This document shows positions 53,734 through 62,322 of a stretch of DNA of 62,570 bases, one piece after another. The notes beneath the pieces are model-generated. The model was not told where the DNA came from. It made no database searches and saw nothing but the letters and a program-made list of their open reading frames with translations. A program made the translations under genes and the position numbers. The stretch covers positions 1 to 62,570 of the forward strand of contig JAFARZ010000144.1 in NCBI GenBank assembly GCA_019245115.1, given 5' to 3'. The DNA comes from Streptosporangiaceae bacterium. GTDB lineage: Bacteria; Actinomycetota; Actinomycetes; Streptosporangiales; Streptosporangiaceae. How positions within the stretch are numbered: the first letter of the stretch is position 1; the number at the start of each line of letters is the position of its first letter.

Positions 53734-55158
53734 TCAGACGTCGAAGTACAGCTCGAACTCGTGCGGGTGGGGGCGCAGACGGATCGGGTCGAGCTCGTTG
53801 GAGCGCTTGTAGTCGATCCAGGTCTCGATCAGGTCGTCGGTGAACACCCCGCCCTCGGTGAGGAAGGCATGGTCGCTCTCCAGCGTGTCGAGCACGACCT
53901 CCAGCGAGCCCGGCACCTGCGGGATCGCGGCCGCTTCGTCCGGCGGCAGTTCGTACAGGTCCTTGTCCACCGGCTCCGGCGGCTCGATCTTGTTCCTGAT
54001 CCCGTCCAGGCCGGCCATCAGCATCGCGGCGAACGCGAGGTAGGGGTTGCAGGACGGGTCGGGCACCCGGAACTCGACCCGCTTGGCCTTCGGGTTCGTG
54101 CCGGTGATCGGGATGCGCGCGCAGGCCGACCGGTTACGCTGTGAGTACACCAGGTTGACCGGCGCCTCGAAGCCGGGAACCAGCCGGTGGTAGGAGTTCA
54201 CCGTCGGGTTGGTGAAAGCCAGCAGCGACGGGGCGTGCTTGAGCAGGCCGCCGATGTAGTACCGGCCGGTGTCGGACAGCCCCGCGTAGCCGACCTCGTC
54301 GTAGAACAGCGGCGCGCCGTCCTTCCACAGCGACTGGTGGCAGTGCATGCCGTTCCCGTTGTCACCGAACAGGGGCTTCGGCATGAATGTCACCGTCTTG
54401 CCCGCGGCCCGGGCCGTGTTCTTGATCACGTACTTGTACGTCATCAGCTTGTCGGCCATCTTCAGCAGCGAGTCGAACCGGATGTCGATCTCGGCCTGGC
54501 CGGCCGTGCCCACCTCATGGTGCTGCATCTCGGTCTCGATGCCGACCTTGATCAGGTTGGCGACCATCTCCGAGCGCAGGTCGGTGTAGTGGTCCATCGG
54601 TGGCACCGGGAAGTAGCCGCCCTTGTAGCGCGGCTTGTAGGCGAGGTTGGCGCCGTTCTCGTCCCGGCCGGTGTTCCACGCCCCTTCCACGGAGTCGATG
54701 AAGTAGTAGCCCTCGTTAGGCGCGGTGGCGAACCGGGCGGAATCGAAGATGTAGAACTCGGCCTCGGGCCCGAAGTACGAAGTGTCGGCGATGCCGGTCC
54801 CGCGCAGGTAATCCTGGGCTTTGCGGGCGATGTTGCGCGGGTCTCGGGTGTAGGGCGCGCCGGTGAGCGGGTCATGCACGAAAAATGTCAGGTTCAGCGT
54901 GTGGTGCGTGCGGAACGGGTCCACGTACGCGGTGGCGGGGTCGGGCAGCAGCAGCATGTCGGACTCGTGAATCTGCTGGAAACCGCGGATCGACGAGCCG
55001 TCGAACATGAGACCGTCGGTGAAGACGCTCTCGCTGAACGACGCGGCTGGCACGGTGAAGTGCTGCACCGTCCCAGGCAGGTCACAGAACCTGACGTCGA
55101 CGAATTCCACGTTCTCCGCCTCGATATAGCCGAGAACCTCTTCCGCACTGCTGAACAT
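53734..55158 (-). CDS. glnA: Glutamine synthetase type I (GS-I beta)
   Basis: 474 aa, the standard GlnA length, from ATG 55158 with GGGAGG 5 nt upstream (the frame is open to 55185). Makes glutamine from glutamate, ammonia and ATP. Motifs: [72 protein letters not shown] and the adenylylation loop [11 protein letters not shown] with Tyr402, target of GlnE. A GlnR-like box is ~75-110 bp upstream. Convergent with the GNAT gene. Confidence 0.97.
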   Translation of the reverse strand: MFSSAEEVLGYIEAENVEFVDVRFCDLPGTVQHFTVPAASFSESVFTDGLMFDGSSIRGFQQIHESDMLLLPDPATAYVDPFRTHHTLNLTFFVHDPLTGAPYTRDPRNIARKAQDYLRGTGIADTSYFGPEAEFYIFDSARFATAPNEGYYFIDSVEGAWNTGRDENGANLAYKPRYKGGYFPVPPMDHYTDLRSEMVANLIKVGIETEMQHHEVGTAGQAEIDIRFDSLLKMADKLMTYKYVIKNTARAAGKTVTFMPKPLFGDNGNGMHCHQSLWKDGAPLFYDEVGYAGLSDTGRYYIGGLLKHAPSLLAFTNPTVNSYHRLVPGFEAPVNLVYSQRNRSACARIPITGTNPKAKRVEFRVPDPSCNPYLAFAAMLMAGLDGIRNKIEPPEPVDKDLYELPPDEAAAIPQVPGSLEVVLDTLESDHAFLTEGGVFTDDLIETWIDYKRSNELDPIRLRPHPHEFELYFDV

Positions 55159-55231
55159 CAACCCTCCCTTGTCGGGGGCACGCATTAGTTATCTAGCTGG
55201 AGGTATGCGATTTGGACGCTAGCCCGTAGCA

Positions 55232-55269
55232 ATTTCCAGCCCGTGTCTTAAGTGTTTCACGGATGTTAC
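55232..55269 (-). promoter_or_regulatory. GlnR-type operator upstream of glnA
   Basis: On the - strand: GTAAC-N6-GAAAC-N6-GACAC-N6-GAAAT. This fits the four-half-site GlnR consensus of streptomycetes (gTnAC-n6-GaAAc repeated). It lies 75-112 bp before the glnA ATG, upstream of the likely promoter. Confidence 0.75.
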
Positions 55270-55308
55270 GGCTCCTGACCTCCCGCGCGGGCCGGCTACC
55301 GTGGTGTC

Positions 55309-55722
55309 GTGGCCCAGCAGACAGCCGGCGCCCCGTCGAAGGACGCCACCTACGCCGGTAAGGGACTTGGCTTGCCCGAGACCGGCCCGATGTCGGTGGC
55401 GACCATGGGCCGCCGGGTGCTGGCCCTGCTGATCGACTGGCTGCTGTGCATGCTCATCGCAGACTGGCTGACCCACTCGCAGTTCTGGACCATAGCGGTG
55501 TTCGCGGTGGAGGTCTACCTGCTGACCGCGATGGCGGGCACCACCGTCGGCAAGCGACTGCTCGGGATCCGGGTGATCCGGGTGCACGGCGGCCCGATCG
55601 GTTTCTGGTGGGCGCTGGTCCGCACGCTGCTCCTGCTGGCGGTCGTCCCGCCACTGCTGTCCGACCGCGACCTGCGCGGCCTGCACGACCGTGCGGCGGA
55701 CACCGTCGTCGTTCGTATTTAG
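55309..55722 (+). CDS. RDD family membrane protein
   Basis: 137 aa from GTG 55309, 6 nt after TACCGT (leaderless). RDD-type features: MGRRVLALLIDWLLCMLIADW (R-D-D positions partly kept, D as LLIDW), GTTVGKRLLGIRVIRVHGG and LHDRAADTVVV. Three helices. Sits between glnA and DUF4191 as in other actinobacteria. Function unknown. Confidence 0.92.
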   Translation: MAQQTAGAPSKDATYAGKGLGLPETGPMSVATMGRRVLALLIDWLLCMLIADWLTHSQFWTIAVFAVEVYLLTAMAGTTVGKRLLGIRVIRVHGGPIGFWWALVRTLLLLAVVPPLLSDRDLRGLHDRAADTVVVRI

Positions 55723-55742
55723 GCTGAGATCGAGCCCAGCGA

Positions 55743-56477
55743 TCACCGCATCTTCGGGCGGGGCATTTTGGGCTGCCTGACGTTCCGCGGGATCGGGCCC
55801 TTGGGCGCCTGGAGCGACGGCTGCAGCGCCTTGAGCCGGTGGTTGAGGTCGCTGACCGCGGCGGGCTTGAGGTTGCGCGGCAGTCGCATGACCTTGCGCT
55901 GTAGCTTGCTGATCGGGACCTGGCCTTCGCCGTTGCCGATCTGGAAGTCGAAGATCGGTACTTCGTAAGCCACCCGGGCGACCCGCTTCTTCTCCGCCGT
56001 GAGCAGGCTCGCCACCCCGGTGGGAGATCCCTCTCCGACCAGGACCACGCCTGGGCGCCCGACGGCGCGGTGGATCACGTCCATGTTGCGGTTGGCCGCG
56101 ATCGCGGGAGTGACCGTCCAGTTGCCGCGCATGTTCTCCAGCACGGCCGCCGCGGCTCCGGGCTGGCCCTCGATGGCCGAGTACTGAGCCGACTGGGCGA
56201 ACCGCCCGAACAAGATGACCGCGACGAGAAGCCCGAGCAGCACGCCGAGCGGTATGAGCAGCGGAGCGAGGCCGGTGAGCAGCCCGACGACCACCAGCAC
56301 GACCAGGATCCCCAGCCCGCTGGCCGCCACGATCGGGAGCGCCCGCGGATTGGCGCGGTTCACCAGGCCAGCGACCATCCGGATCTGCTTGAGCCGCCCC
56401 GCCTTGGCCAGGTCTTCGGCGGAGTCGGCCGGCAGGGCTGGGCCCGAAGCCCCTCGGTTTCTCGACGTACGTGCCAT
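55743..56477 (-). CDS. DUF4191 family membrane protein
   Basis: 244 aa from ATG 56477, 7 nt after TATGCT (leaderless). Two central helices (PIVAASGLGILVVLVVVGLL, APLLIPLGVLLGLLVAVILF) and a long cytoplasmic domain (RFAQSAQYSAIEGQPGAAAAVLE, VGRPGVVLVGEGSP). The basic tail PRNVRQPKMPRPKMR is typical of the family. Conserved beside lipA in actinobacteria; role unknown. Confidence 0.92.
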   Translation of the reverse strand: MARTSRNRGASGPALPADSAEDLAKAGRLKQIRMVAGLVNRANPRALPIVAASGLGILVVLVVVGLLTGLAPLLIPLGVLLGLLVAVILFGRFAQSAQYSAIEGQPGAAAAVLENMRGNWTVTPAIAANRNMDVIHRAVGRPGVVLVGEGSPTGVASLLTAEKKRVARVAYEVPIFDFQIGNGEGQVPISKLQRKVMRLPRNLKPAAVSDLNHRLKALQPSLQAPKGPIPRNVRQPKMPRPKMR

Positions 56478-56626
56478 GTTGTGCAGCATATGGTTTAAAG
56501 GCCATCGACCGGAACTCCAGGGGCGCCCGCGGCGAGCGCCAGCGAGCTTCGCGGGTCGCCTGGCCGTGGAGGGCCTGAAAGGCCCTTCCGGCCGGGTGAC
56601 ACTAACGGCGGGAAGCGTCGCAGGCT

Positions 56627-56656
56627 GGGGGGTCCGGGGGGTTGGTGTTTACCCCC
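56627..56656 (-). repeat. GC-hairpin repeat, copy 2 (at the lipA stop)
   Basis: On the - strand AGGGGGTAAACACCAACCCC continuing CCGGACCCCCC. The TAA within it is the lipA stop codon, so the last residues (VSSRG) of LipA come from the repeat. Confidence 0.7.
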
Positions 56657-57572
56657 TGGAAGATACAGCCTGCGCGTACAGCCGGCCAGCCCTATAGGAA
56701 GACCGCACGAGGGGTCCGGACATTACGCCGGCGAAACCCATTGCCAGTGCCTCGTCCCGCAGTTCCGCGAACTCCTCGGGCTTCACCCACCGCTCCACCG
56801 GATGATGCCGCGGGGACGGCCGAAGGTACTGGGTGATCGTCAGCAGGTCGCAGTCCACCGCCCGCAGGCCGGCCATGGCCTCGGTGATCTCGTGCCGTTC
56901 CTCGCCTAGCCCGAGGATCAGATTGGACTTCGTGACCAGGCCCGCGTCGTGGGCGGCGCGCAGCACATCGAGCGAGCGCTCATACCGGAACCCGGGCCGG
57001 ATCCGGCGGAAGATCCGCGGCACCGTCTCGATGTTGTGCGCGAGAACCTCGGGCCGCGCCTCGAAGACCGTCGCCAGCCGCTCCGGCGCCGCGTTGAAGT
57101 CCGGGATCAGCAGTTCGACGCCACATCCCGGGATGACTTCGTGGATTTCCACGCAGGTCTGCGCGTACAGCCAGGCGCCGCCGTCCGGCAGGTCATCCCG
57201 GGCCACTCCGGTCACGGTTGCGTACCGCAGGCCCATCGTGGCCACCGACTCGGCCACCCGGCGCGGCTCGCCCCGGTCCAGCGGTGCGGGCTTGCCGGTC
57301 TCGATCTGGCAGAAGTCACACCGCCTGGTGCACTGGTCGCCGCCGATCAGGAAGGTGGCCTCCCGGTCCTCCCAGCACTCGAAGATGTTCGGGCAGCCGG
57401 CCTCCTCACACACCGTGTGCAGGCCCTCGCCACGGACCAGGTCTTTCAGCTCCAGATAGGACGGTCCGGTGCGCAGGCGCGTCTTGATCCACGGCGGCTT
57501 GCGCTCGATCGGGACCGCGCTGTTACGAGCCTCGAGCCGCAGCATGCGGCGTCCTTCAGGTGCCAGTACCAC
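56649..57572 (-). CDS. lipA: Lipoyl synthase
   Basis: 307 aa from GTG 57572, 6 nt after TAGGCT (leaderless). Radical-SAM enzyme that inserts two sulfurs into protein-bound octanoyl. The auxiliary cluster motif is C55, C60, C66 ([12 protein letters not shown]); the radical-SAM motif is C81, C85, C88 (CTRRCDFC); the C-terminal RSSY serine ligand is in [10 protein letters not shown]. The short end VSSRG is encoded by a GC-hairpin repeat. Next to lipB, same strand. Confidence 0.97.
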   Translation of the reverse strand: MVLAPEGRRMLRLEARNSAVPIERKPPWIKTRLRTGPSYLELKDLVRGEGLHTVCEEAGCPNIFECWEDREATFLIGGDQCTRRCDFCQIETGKPAPLDRGEPRRVAESVATMGLRYATVTGVARDDLPDGGAWLYAQTCVEIHEVIPGCGVELLIPDFNAAPERLATVFEARPEVLAHNIETVPRIFRRIRPGFRYERSLDVLRAAHDAGLVTKSNLILGLGEERHEITEAMAGLRAVDCDLLTITQYLRPSPRHHPVERWVKPEEFAELRDEALAMGFAGVMSGPLVRSSYRAGRLYAQAVSSRG

Positions 57573-57587
57573 GCTTCCAGCCTATGT

Positions 57588-58337
57588 TCACGCGACAGCT
57601 GGCTCAGTCGAGGCCGGCCGGCCGGCGAACGCCGCGAGGTCGTCGCCGCGCCGCCAGCCCGGATAGCCCAGTGCGTCGCTCAGATGCCGCTCTACCAGGG
57701 GGATGATCTCGGCCACCGTGACGTGACGGCCCGTTTCGGCGGACAGGGTGGTGACGGACGCGTCCCGGATGCCGCACGCCGCGATCCGGTCGTACCAGGC
57801 CAGGTCGCAGTCACAGTTCAGCGCGAACCCGTGCATGGTGACGCCCTTGGCCACCCGCGCCCCGATCGCGCCTATTTTCCGGGGGGAAGCCATCCCCCCG
57901 GACCCCCCTGGTCCGGAGTCCGGAAGCACACCGGTACCCGGGATCCATGCGCCGCTGCGGCCCTCGACCCGTCCGGCAATGATGCCGAACTCCGCGCAGG
58001 TGCGGATCATCGCCTCCTCCAGCGCACGCACGTAGGCCAGCACGTCGACCGGCTCGCGCAGCTTGGTGATGGGGTAGCCGGTCAGCTGCCCGGGGCCATG
58101 CCAGGTGATTTTGCCGCCACGGTCCACGTCGATGACCGGAGCGCCGGGATCGCCGAACGGCCGGTCCGACGCCGCCGTCCGCTTCCCGGCCGTATATACC
58201 GGCTCGTGCTCGAGCAGCAGGCAGCTGTCGGGAACTTCGCCGGCCACCCGCCGGGCATGAATCCGGCGTTGCAGGTCCCAGCCAGCCCGGTATTCGACAG
58301 GGGAGGGCCCGAGTTCCAGGTAAACGAGCTCGCTCAC
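57588..58337 (-). CDS. lipB: Octanoyltransferase (lipoate-protein ligase B) with repeat-encoded insert
   Basis: 249 aa from GTG 58337, 7 nt after TAAGCT (leaderless). Transfers octanoate from acyl carrier protein to lipoyl domains; LipA acts next. Family motifs: [31 protein letters not shown], catalytic K154 (RKIGAIG) and C188 (AACGI), [10 protein letters not shown]. Between WIPG and RKIG there is an extra ~16-residue stretch ([16 protein letters not shown]) encoded by a GC-hairpin repeat (57879-57914). It is near the active-site lysine but in a loop. Confidence 0.96.
   Translation of the reverse strand: MSELVYLELGPSPVEYRAGWDLQRRIHARRVAGEVPDSCLLLEHEPVYTAGKRTAASDRPFGDPGAPVIDVDRGGKITWHGPGQLTGYPITKLREPVDVLAYVRALEEAMIRTCAEFGIIAGRVEGRSGAWIPGTGVLPDSGPGGSGGMASPRKIGAIGARVAKGVTMHGFALNCDCDLAWYDRIAACGIRDASVTTLSAETGRHVTVAEIIPLVERHLSDALGYPGWRRGDDLAAFAGRPASTEPAVA
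57879..57914. repeat. GC-hairpin repeat, copy 3, inside lipB
   Basis: CCGGGGGGAAGCCATCCCCC then CCGGACCCCCCTGG. Same pattern as copies 1 and 2, in frame in lipB. Confidence 0.75.
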
Positions 58338-58365
58338 TTTGCCCAGCTTAGTCATGCCCGAGAGA

Positions 58366-58395
58366 ACGTCGGTGGTTCCTCCTCTGAGTCCCTGC
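58366..58395 (+). promoter_or_regulatory. Recurrent GAACGTCGGTGG motif
   Basis: GAGAACGTCGGTGGTTCCTC lies between the lipB start and the lectin remnant. Related copies at 25334 and 33233; a weaker one near 21139. Role unknown. Confidence 0.35.
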
Positions 58396-58404
58396 CCCGC
58401 CCAC

Positions 58405-59565
58405 CTAGTTGGCGGTGTTGCTGGACCAGAGGACGGCGCCGTAGCCGTTGTAGATGACAAGGTTGCCGTCGGGCTGGAAGAACATGACGTCGCCGGGGTT
58501 GCCGGCGGTGCCGCTGGCCCAGATGGCATTGGTCTGGGCGGTGGCGTCGGCGGCGGTGGGGTAACTGACGAGGTTGCCGTCGGCCTGGAGGGTGAGGACC
58601 GCGCCGGGGTGCCCGGTTGCGCCGAACGTGGCGGTGCTGCTGCCGGTGCCGGTTTCCTTCACGGCGAGCTGGCCCTGGTTGAAGCTCAGCTGGCCGTGGG
58701 CGGTTACCCATCGTGAGCCGGTGGGGTACTGGTGGCTGTCGGCGGGGAACAGCACGTAGCCGGGCGTGCCGGACAGGCTGGCGATCTGGATCGGGCTCAG
58801 GTAGACGCCGTTCCAGGCCTGGACGTCGGCGATCTTGCCATCGAAGTAGCCGCCGAGGGTGCCCCCGCCGTTCCAGCGCGACAGCGCGAAGGTGTCGCAT
58901 CCCGACGACCAGACGCCGGACGTGCCGGCGCTGTCGGCGCGGGTGCCGTTGACGTAGAGGGTGATGCGCTTGTCGGCGGCGTCGTAGATGGCGGTCAGGT
59001 GGGTCCAGGCGCCGAGGGTAACGGGATAGGTGCTGCCGGCGGTGGCGCTAGTGGAGGTGGCGCTGGCGGAGCTGCTGTCGGTGACAGCGAACCGCCATGC
59101 GGCGGTGGCGGGATCAGTGCTGGTGATCGACAGCCGTATGCACGAGGCCTGGCTGCCGTACTGGGACAAGATGATTCCTCCGAGCGCTTCGGGCTTGACC
59201 CAGGCCGAGATCGTGTAGCTGCCGGTCGTGTTGATGGCCTGTCTGGAGGTGGTCATGTACCCGGTGGTGCCGTCGAAGCTGGCGGCGGGGTTGAACAGGT
59301 CGCTGGTGTCCCAGGTGACGCCGCCCGTCCCGGTCAGGGGCATCGCGGTGCCGCTCCCGGTATCGGCGGCGGTGGCGGCCTGGCCGCTGGTGCCGTCGCC
59401 GAGCCGCCACGCGTGAGACGGGTCGAGCAGAGATTGGCTGGCGGTCTGGGTGATGCCGGGGGAGGAGGGGAGCCCGGTCGAGGTCCAGGCGGTGACGGTG
59501 CCGCTGGTGGTGACGGCCCAGACGGCGGGTCGTCGCGGCCATAGTAGCGGCGGGGCGTGGGCGTG
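58405..59565 (-). pseudogene. 5'-truncated LamG plus bulb-lectin protein (RHS/cell-surface type)
   Basis: Open frame of 386 codons with no plausible start. It contains a LamG-type concanavalin fold (HAWRLGDGTSG, FDGTTGYMTTSR, YTISAWVKPEALGG, LYVNGTRADSAG, YFDGKIADVQAWNGVYLS) and then a bulb-type lectin end ([33 protein letters not shown]). This order is usual in giant actinobacterial RHS/YD-repeat surface proteins. It breaks off at ~59566, exactly where the forward-strand RHS tip begins, so both are pieces of a rearranged gene or genes. Confidence 0.75.
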
Positions 59566-59569
59566 TTAG

Positions 59570-60768
59570 CGAATCCGGCGCGCTACGCTCGCCTTGGACA
59601 GCACCGCCCAGAACCCCGCCTGGCGGCAGTTCACTCCCTATGGCGCCCCTCGCGGCCAGGCCGTCACCTGGGCCGATAACCGCGGGTACCTGAACAAGCC
59701 CGCTGACGCCGCCACTGGCCTTACCATCCTCGGCGCGCGGCAGTATGACCCGGTCACCGGCCAGTTCATCTCTCCCGATCCCGTCCTGAACCCGGCTGAC
59801 CCGCAAGATCTCGACGCCTATTCCTATGCCGAAGACAACCCTGTCACCTACGCCGACCCGACCGGGTTGTGCCGGCTCGCCGATCCCGGCGGCCCGCCGG
59901 TCAACTGCAGCGGCCAGCCGGTCCCGGTCTCCGGCACCCCTGCTCCGCAGAACCAGGATCCCACTGTCTATGACCCTGCCCCGCCCAGTACGGGCTGTTC
60001 CTGGTTCAGCTGTGCCTGGCATGCGGTCGCCGGTGCGGGGAGCTGGCTGGGCAACCAGGGCGGCGCCAGCCTCCTCGGCGGTATCGGCAACGGTATCTAT
60101 GACACGATCTCCGCTGTCCCGTCGATGTTCGCCCAGCTGTTCAACCAGATGTTCGACGCGTTCCCCACCGGGGCCACCGCCGACGGGCAGCTCACCTTCG
60201 GTAACAACAGCCACGTGTCGGTCCCTCACTCACCCTGGCACATCGGTAACCCCGGCAGCATCGCCTACAAGATCGGCTACTACGCCTGGCCCCTGCTCGT
60301 CCCAGCAGCAGCCCCCGAAGAAGGCGCCGCCGAGGCCAGCGGCACCGGCCTGGCCCGCGCACTCGCCCCCAAAGTCACCGCCTACGCCCACACCACCCCA
60401 GGGCCGACACCGGCAGATATCGCAGTCAATGCCGATGTCTCAACAGCACCAGGTACGGCATTCGTCTGGACCGTCTTCCTGAAGAAGTAGCGACGGCCGT
60501 TGCCAGATCAATGGGCGGGACAACCCTGGAAGGAGCCCTGGAGTCACGTGGCGTCGTTATGCCAGCCTGGATTCCATCGGATCCAGCCATAGCCGAGGCG
60601 TGGTACACGGTCTCTGCCCGATACGCCGCCGCTGCCTCCGGTCGCGTGCGCGCTATAGTAGGTCCGGGAGGAATAAAACTCGAAAGCGTGTTCAATACTA
60701 TAGAGTTGCCCATTCTCCAGGGCAATCCAGCGGTTACGTCAATCGAGTACATCTATGCAGGAAGATAA
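59570..60768 (+). pseudogene. RHS-core plus toxin tip, truncated and frameshifted
   Basis: Frame 1 (59570-60490): LDSTAQNPAWRQFTPYGAPR GQ, then the RHS core GLTILGARQYDPVTGQFISP and AYSYAEDNPVTYADPTGL, which marks the end of YD-repeat proteins. A tip with hydrophobic helices follows. After FVWTVFLKK a TAG stops frame 1. A shift of one base lets the reading continue (EEVATAVARSMGGTTLEGAL, ESRGVVMPAWIPSDPAIAEA, ...GPGGIKLESVF, ending YAGR, 60768), which resembles actinobacterial RHS-tip toxins. The 5' part of the big gene is missing. Almost certainly inactive as it stands. Confidence 0.8.
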
Positions 60769-61012
60769 AGAGCGGAACGTGGAAATAGAATGGGAAAAGC
60801 CGGGGCTAGTGATAGTGCGAGTTGATGGCCGGATTCTTAGGGTAGGAGGCGAAGGGCTGTTCGATCGCAATCCTGACTTCATGATATACCCGTCCTTCAT
60901 TACCCACTGGGAGGATGGGGCTCCTATTACGGACGAAGAGAAGGCGGCAGTACTGCGTGACCTAGTCGACGAGGCAGCAAGACGTGGCTGGAAGTTCGAA
61001 ATCCGGTGGTAG
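60755..61012 (+). CDS. Probable immunity protein (Imm74-like) for the RHS tip
   Basis: 85 aa from ATG 60755, overlapping the end of the toxin reading by 14 nt; GTG 60779 is another possible start. IEWEKPGLVIVRVDGRILRV then GGEGLFDRNPDFMIYPS, FITHWEDGAPITDEEKAAVL and RDLVDEAARRGWKFEIRW fit a small immunity protein seen after RHS tips. Location directly behind the toxin is the strongest evidence; the family name is a guess. DNA is less GC-rich than neighbours. Confidence 0.7.
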   Translation: MQEDKERNVEIEWEKPGLVIVRVDGRILRVGGEGLFDRNPDFMIYPSFITHWEDGAPITDEEKAAVLRDLVDEAARRGWKFEIRW

Positions 61013-61067
61013 CGACAAGATTTACCTCATTCCTCGCGGATCCCCTCTCCTGTAGCGATTTCTGACC

Positions 61068-61523
61068 ATGATTTATGTAGAGGCTCCTTCCAGGATAGAC
61101 ACCAAAGGCGATACCCTCTTTCTGGCCGGTGGCATAAGCGGCTGCCCTGACTGGCAGCATGAGGCCGTTAGTATGCTCCGGCACACTCCATATATCGTGC
61201 TGAATCCAAGACGTACGGCATTTCCGTCTGGAGATCGCGTCGCGATGTCCGAGCAAGTCGCGTGGGAATACTCCGGGCTGCGTGCGGCGAATGTTGTCGT
61301 GTTCTGGTTTCCTCCTAGCGGCTTGCAGCCAATAGCTTTGTATGAACTTGGCGCTGTAACAGCTATGGGTAAGCCTGTTTCCGTGGGCGCCCATCCGCAA
61401 TATTGTCGTCGTATCGATCTTGAACTCCAGTTGGAAGCCGCACAAGTGAGCGCTAAGGTATGCGACACCCTGGACGATACCATTTCGAGAGCCCTCCAGC
61501 TTCTTCAAGAAGCGCGAAGCTGA
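61068..61523 (+). CDS. Nucleoside 2-deoxyribosyltransferase-like protein
   Basis: 151 aa. DTLFLAGGISGCPDWQHEAV and VLNPRR, then QVAWEYSGLRAANVVVFWFP, ALYELGAVTAMGKPVSVGAH and YCRRIDLELQL fit the Nuc_deoxyrib_tr2 family (E in YELG as nucleophile). It may hydrolyse or transfer nucleobases, act on modified nucleotides, or be part of the toxin-immunity cassette. Lower GC than the core genes, so recently acquired. No ribosome site is obvious; start ATG 61068 is 55 bp after the immunity stop. Confidence 0.8.
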   Translation: MIYVEAPSRIDTKGDTLFLAGGISGCPDWQHEAVSMLRHTPYIVLNPRRTAFPSGDRVAMSEQVAWEYSGLRAANVVVFWFPPSGLQPIALYELGAVTAMGKPVSVGAHPQYCRRIDLELQLEAAQVSAKVCDTLDDTISRALQLLQEARS

Positions 61524-61712
61524 TTTACTCGCACACCGCGTAGTAACAGCGACATGGCATGTGCTGGCCTGTGGCACCTCGATCGCTACGCCGACGCCGG
61601 AACGCGAGTGTTTCTCGCCGCCTACGACGCGAACTGACTGGCGTGCTCCACTAGGCATCTCGACTCCGCTATCCGGGCCAATTTTCTCTGAGATCACCTC
61701 AGTGTTACAATA
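61524..61712. other. Spacer with unidentified short coding relic
   Basis: Frame around 61550-61637 reads CAGLWHLDRYADAGTRVFLA then AYDAN and a stop; looks like the end of some protein, family unknown. Nothing else visible. Confidence 0.3.
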
Positions 61713-62168
61713 ATGACAGCTTGGGAGGATTCTGATTTGAGTTCCAGAGCCTTTGCGTCGGTACAAAGAAGCTTTCCAGAAGAAGCAGAGAAGGCGTTTC
61801 GATTCCTGATAACGGATTTCGGGTATGCTGGGCCGGAGCGAACTGATGAGGTCCTTCAGCAAGTTTCGTACGCGCGATCTGGAGTTCGCTGCCGTATCGC
61901 GCTTGACCATTCCGAGATGTCGGTTATGGCCGAAGTCGAGGTAGAGCTTGGCGACACATTGATGATCGCGAGTCTTGATAATCTGGTTTCTGTTGCTGGG
62001 ATAGCGCCCGGGAACAAGGTTCCGCGTAGCGTCCACACAGTGAGGAGCCTTGGAAAGGCGCTTGCCGAACAGGCAAAGTTTCTGCGCTCCGTCCTGCCAT
62101 ACCTGGAGCAAGAAACAATATCTAATCTAATGGAAGGTGCAGGAGCCAGACAGTGGCATTCAAAGTAA
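61713..62168 (+). CDS. Hypothetical protein of the toxin island (possible immunity protein)
   Basis: 151 aa. SFPEEAEKAFRFLITDFGYAG then SGVRCRIALDHSEMSVMAEV and EVELGDTLMIASLDNLVSVA is an alpha/beta pattern, with charged helix LGKALAEQAKFLRSVLPYL. I recognise no family. AT-richer codons, position behind other immunity-like genes and small size suggest a second immunity protein. Start ATG 61713 has weak TGTTACAATA upstream. Confidence 0.55.
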   Translation: MTAWEDSDLSSRAFASVQRSFPEEAEKAFRFLITDFGYAGPERTDEVLQQVSYARSGVRCRIALDHSEMSVMAEVEVELGDTLMIASLDNLVSVAGIAPGNKVPRSVHTVRSLGKALAEQAKFLRSVLPYLEQETISNLMEGAGARQWHSK

Positions 62169-62322
62169 CGTCGCATTACGGCGTCGGCTACTTCTCGTGG
62201 CTCGGGCAATGAGTACTGGCCGGGACCAGCTAGTAGTCGTGCTGGGCGCAGCATTACGCACCACACGCGATTCCGGGTCCTCGCGATGGTGAGTGTCCAT
62301 TCACGGGGTTCGTGAATTGGTG
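62169..62322. other. Spacer before the transposase end
   Basis: No gene. Probably contains one end of the IS66-type element, but its boundary cannot be fixed without the other end. Confidence 0.35.

Noticed and set aside
54187..55188. 333-codon frame antisense to glnA
   Set aside because: glnA is unmistakable; the antisense translation is V, R, H, G-rich without motifs.
60460..60520. Programmed ribosomal frameshift in the RHS toxin
   Set aside because: No slippery heptamer or downstream pseudoknot was apparent; a one-base deletion is the simpler reading.
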